A DNA stretch of 8,944 bases from Bacteroidales bacterium (GTDB lineage: Bacteria > Bacteroidota > Bacteroidia > Bacteroidales > Tenuifilaceae). The stretch lies in contig WBUV01000097.1 of the NCBI GenBank assembly GCA_008933525.1, positions 1 through 8,944 on the forward strand, given 5' to 3'. Within the stretch, counting starts at the first letter, position 1. Each line of letters opens with the position of its first letter. Below are positions 7,317 through 8,944 of this stretch, piece after piece. The notes beneath the pieces are model-generated. The model saw only the letters and a list, made by a program, of their open reading frames with translations, was not told the DNA's origin and ran no database searches. A program made the translations under genes and the position numbers.

Positions 7317-8075
7317 CTAGAACAAAAGCGAAAGACAGGTAAGCCCACCGTCCATTTTTCGGAACTCGGACATTTCTACTTCAATTATTTTATATCCAAG
7401 TTTAACAATCTCATTTTTTGATTTAGAAAATCCCTTTGGGATCAATAAGTTATCGTTAATCAACAGGCAATTTGCTGAATAATTCTCATCCTTATCGAGT
7501 TTAATCACGTTTGACGATTTGAACAGATCTGCAAATTCATCAATTGAAACATAGTTATTGTTTCCTATGTAGGTAATACCAGTTTTTAGATGAAGAACTG
7601 TTTTAACAGGTATTTGCGACGATGTGTAGCCGTACTTAGAAAGAATTTCGGATAATTGCTTCGCCCCTTCTTGGTTTGTCCTATGCGACATTCCAATATA
7701 GAAATGGTTATCGACCCTTAAAATATCGCCTCCATCTAAATTTCCTGGCAACAAAATAGTTTCAACCTTCTTAAATTCTGATAGAATTTCAGCAATTCGG
7801 CTCTCTTCTCCCAGCCTAGCAATATCGCCAGGCTTAGTAATAATTGCCACCTCCTTGGTAATAACTGCGGTATCCTCCACAAAACATCCATCAGGAAAGC
7901 GCTCGTCGGCCTCAAGAACAGTAACTTCTACACCACATTTCCTAATTGCATCGCAATATGCATGGTGTTGCTGTAATGCCAATTCAAATGACGGTATCCC
8001 TAGATTTGAAGTTGTGATACCATCAGCAAAATTTTTACCGGGTTGCCTTACAATTGCTCTAGTAATTCTTTGCAT
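7317..8075 (-). CDS. Dimethylargininase (DDAH)-like amidinohydrolase, pentein/arginine deiminase superfamily
   Basis: The product is 252 residues, the size of bacterial N(omega),N(omega)-dimethylarginine dimethylaminohydrolase. That enzyme hydrolyses methylated arginine to citrulline and methylamine or dimethylamine. Family motifs appear in order: RQPGKNFADG (10-19), PDGCFVEDTAV (61-71) with the guanidinium-binding E67 and D68, LDGGD (113-117), the carboxylate-binding R132 in HRTNQ, catalytic H162 in LHLKT, and the nucleophile C247 in DGGLTCLSL. These sit at almost the same numbers as in the Pseudomonas aeruginosa enzyme (H162, C249). There is no signal peptide or membrane segment, so it is cytoplasmic. 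Alternatives are arginine deiminase (longer, about 400 residues, so unlikely) or a related hydrolase acting on another guanidino compound. The true substrate cannot be read from sequence. It lies 54 bases downstream of rimO on the same strand, but an intrinsic terminator intervenes. No promoter or Shine-Dalgarno sequence is evident. Confidence 0.85.
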   Translation of the reverse strand: MQRITRAIVRQPGKNFADGITTSNLGIPSFELALQQHHAYCDAIRKCGVEVTVLEADERFPDGCFVEDTAVITKEVAIITKPGDIARLGEESRIAEILSEFKKVETILLPGNLDGGDILRVDNHFYIGMSHRTNQEGAKQLSEILSKYGYTSSQIPVKTVLHLKTGITYIGNNNYVSIDEFADLFKSSNVIKLDKDENYSANCLLINDNLLIPKGFSKSKNEIVKLGYKIIEVEMSEFRKMDGGLTCLSLLF

Positions 8076-8105
8076 AGATCTTAGATTGGTTTGGTTTTAC
8101 ATTAG

Positions 8106-8131
8106 AAAAAACGCGCCTTGCGACGCGCTTT
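8106..8131 (-). terminator. Intrinsic terminator of rimO, overlapping its stop codon
   Basis: On the minus strand AAAGCGCGTC (8131-8122) pairs with GGCGCGTTTT (8117-8108) through ten pairs, two of them G-U. The GCAA tetraloop (8121-8118) is of the stable GNRA class, and six T follow (8111-8106). The first two bases of the stem belong to the TAA stop of rimO. It is the most GC-rich patch in its neighbourhood. Confidence 0.87.
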
Positions 8132-8944
8132 ATGAAATTTCTCCAATTAAATCGTAATCTTGAGCCGATAGAATCCGGACATTCACAAAATCGCCTACTT
8201 TCACCTCTTTATTTTGAGCATTACTTAATAGCACCTCTTGGTCTACTTCGGGTGAATCGTACTCGGTTCTACCAATAATCTCATCTTCATTAACAGAATC
8301 GATAATAACCTTTAGAAGCTGTCCAACTCGCTTTTGATTATTTGCCAAAGAAATATTCTGCTGTAATTCCATCAACTCGGCAGAACGACGCTCTTTCTCC
8401 TTCTGAGGGATATTATCCTTCATCGCAACTGCTGCATGAGTCCCTTCCTCCTCCGAATAGGTGAAAACACCAACCCTATCAAACTGATATTTCTCAACAA
8501 AATCAACCAACTCTTTAAAATCTTCTTTAGTCTCGCCAGGATGCCCCACTAGAAAAGTGGTACGAATTGAAATATCGGGAATATTCTTTCTAATTGTCTC
8601 TACAAACTCAATGGTCTCGGATTTTGTTATTCCTCTACGCATCAACTTGAGCATATTATCGCTAATGTGCTGGAAAGGAATATCTATATACTTGCAAATC
8701 TTGGGGTTATTTTTGATTGTTTCAATCAAATCCTTGGGAAAGTTAGCTGGGTAAGCATAGTGAAGCCTAATCCACTCTATTTTATCTATTTTGCTGAGTT
8801 CATTCAACAATTCGGAGATCATCCTTTTACCGTAAAGGTCAAGTCCGTAATAAGTTGAGTCTTGAGCAATAACAATTAACTCTTTAACTCCTTGACCAGT
8901 AAGATATTTCGCCTCAGCAACTAAATCCTTAATTGATTTTGAGG
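8130..8944 (-). CDS. rimO: Ribosomal protein S12 methylthiotransferase RimO (5' part outside window)
   Basis: This is a radical-SAM enzyme that adds a methylthio group to the conserved aspartate of ribosomal protein S12. The reading frame stays open to the right edge, so an ATG at 8822 is internal and not the start. About 270 C-terminal residues are visible. The first 40 (SIKDLVAEAKYLTGQGVKE, then IVIAQDSTYYGLDLYG) match the part of RimO that directly follows the CxxxCxxC iron-sulfur motif, so that motif should lie just past the edge with the N-terminal UPF0004 domain. Numbering visible residues from the edge, further marks are HYAYP (61-65), DIPFQHISD (87-95), RTTFLVGHPGE (127-137), TYSEEEGT (161-168) and a C-terminal TRAM domain (about 205-270) with GRTEYDSPEVD (224-234). 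HYAYP, QDSTYYG and the EYDSPEVD region indicate RimO over its tRNA-modifying relative MiaB. The gene ends in its own terminator. Confidence 0.94.
   Translation of the reverse strand, partial: SKSIKDLVAEAKYLTGQGVKELIVIAQDSTYYGLDLYGKRMISELLNELSKIDKIEWIRLHYAYPANFPKDLIETIKNNPKICKYIDIPFQHISDNMLKLMRRGITKSETIEFVETIRKNIPDISIRTTFLVGHPGETKEDFKELVDFVEKYQFDRVGVFTYSEEEGTHAAVAMKDNIPQKEKERRSAELMELQQNISLANNQKRVGQLLKVIIDSVNEDEIIGRTEYDSPEVDQEVLLSNAQNKEVKVGDFVNVRILSAQDYDLIGEIS

Noticed and set aside
7317..8075. Arginine deiminase (ArcA).
   Set aside because: The protein is 252 residues, far shorter than ArcA, and its motifs and their numbering follow DDAH.
7855..8157. Plus-strand open frame of 100 codons over the DDAH and rimO junction.
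   Set aside because: It is antisense to a conserved enzyme and crosses the terminator hairpin, and its product has no recognisable feature.
8130..8822. Treating the ATG at 8822 as the start of a short complete gene.
   Set aside because: The same frame continues to 8944 with residues typical of RimO, so the gene is cut by the window edge.
8130..8944. MiaB (tRNA methylthiotransferase) as the identity of the right-hand gene.
   Set aside because: HYAYP, QDSTYYG and the GRTEYDSPEVD segment of the TRAM domain are RimO-type.
1..8944. A new multi-gene defence or mobile system.
   Set aside because: All six genes are complete or edge-cut members of known families, with no transposase, integrase, toxin pair, direct-repeat array or visible change in base composition.

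Overview
The window is an AT-rich bacterial chromosome segment from a member of the Bacteroidota, probably a Bacteroidales-like lineage. Three things point there: no recognisable Shine-Dalgarno sequences before the starts; a DNA gyrase A, a ClpC and an exported TPR protein of Bacteroidota type lying side by side; and an export signal ending in A|Q, common in that phylum. The species cannot be named from the sequence alone. All genes look like vertically inherited core genes. I see no insertion sequence, phage gene, CRISPR array, tRNA or rRNA.

Layout. On the left, gyrA (1344-3845, minus) is followed 31 bases later by a gene for an exported TPR protein (5-1312, minus), probably co-transcribed. 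A 217-base divergent promoter region (3846-4062) separates gyrA from clpC (4063-6618, plus). That region holds a perfect 14-base palindrome, a second imperfect inverted repeat and a candidate Bacteroidota-type promoter for clpC. clpC ends in a strong intrinsic terminator. Next is tpx (6747-7247, plus), a stand-alone thiol peroxidase gene with its own intrinsic terminator. On the right, two minus-strand genes converge on tpx: a dimethylargininase-like amidinohydrolase (7317-8075) and, upstream of it, rimO (8130 to beyond the right edge). An intrinsic terminator that begins inside the rimO stop codon lies between these two.

Functions. The genes are housekeeping and stress genes: DNA supercoiling (GyrA), regulated protein unfolding and degradation with ClpP (ClpC), peroxide detoxification (Tpx), ribosomal protein S12 methylthiolation (RimO), and hydrolysis of a guanidino compound (DDAH-like). 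They do not form one pathway. The gyrA/clpC divergence puts supercoiling and proteolysis under one shared control region.

I did not find a new multi-gene system. The items most worth a second look are the palindromes between gyrA and clpC, the altered phospho-arginine-site residues of ClpC, the degenerate GyrA box, the intact DDAH active site, and the terminator that isolates the DDAH gene from rimO.
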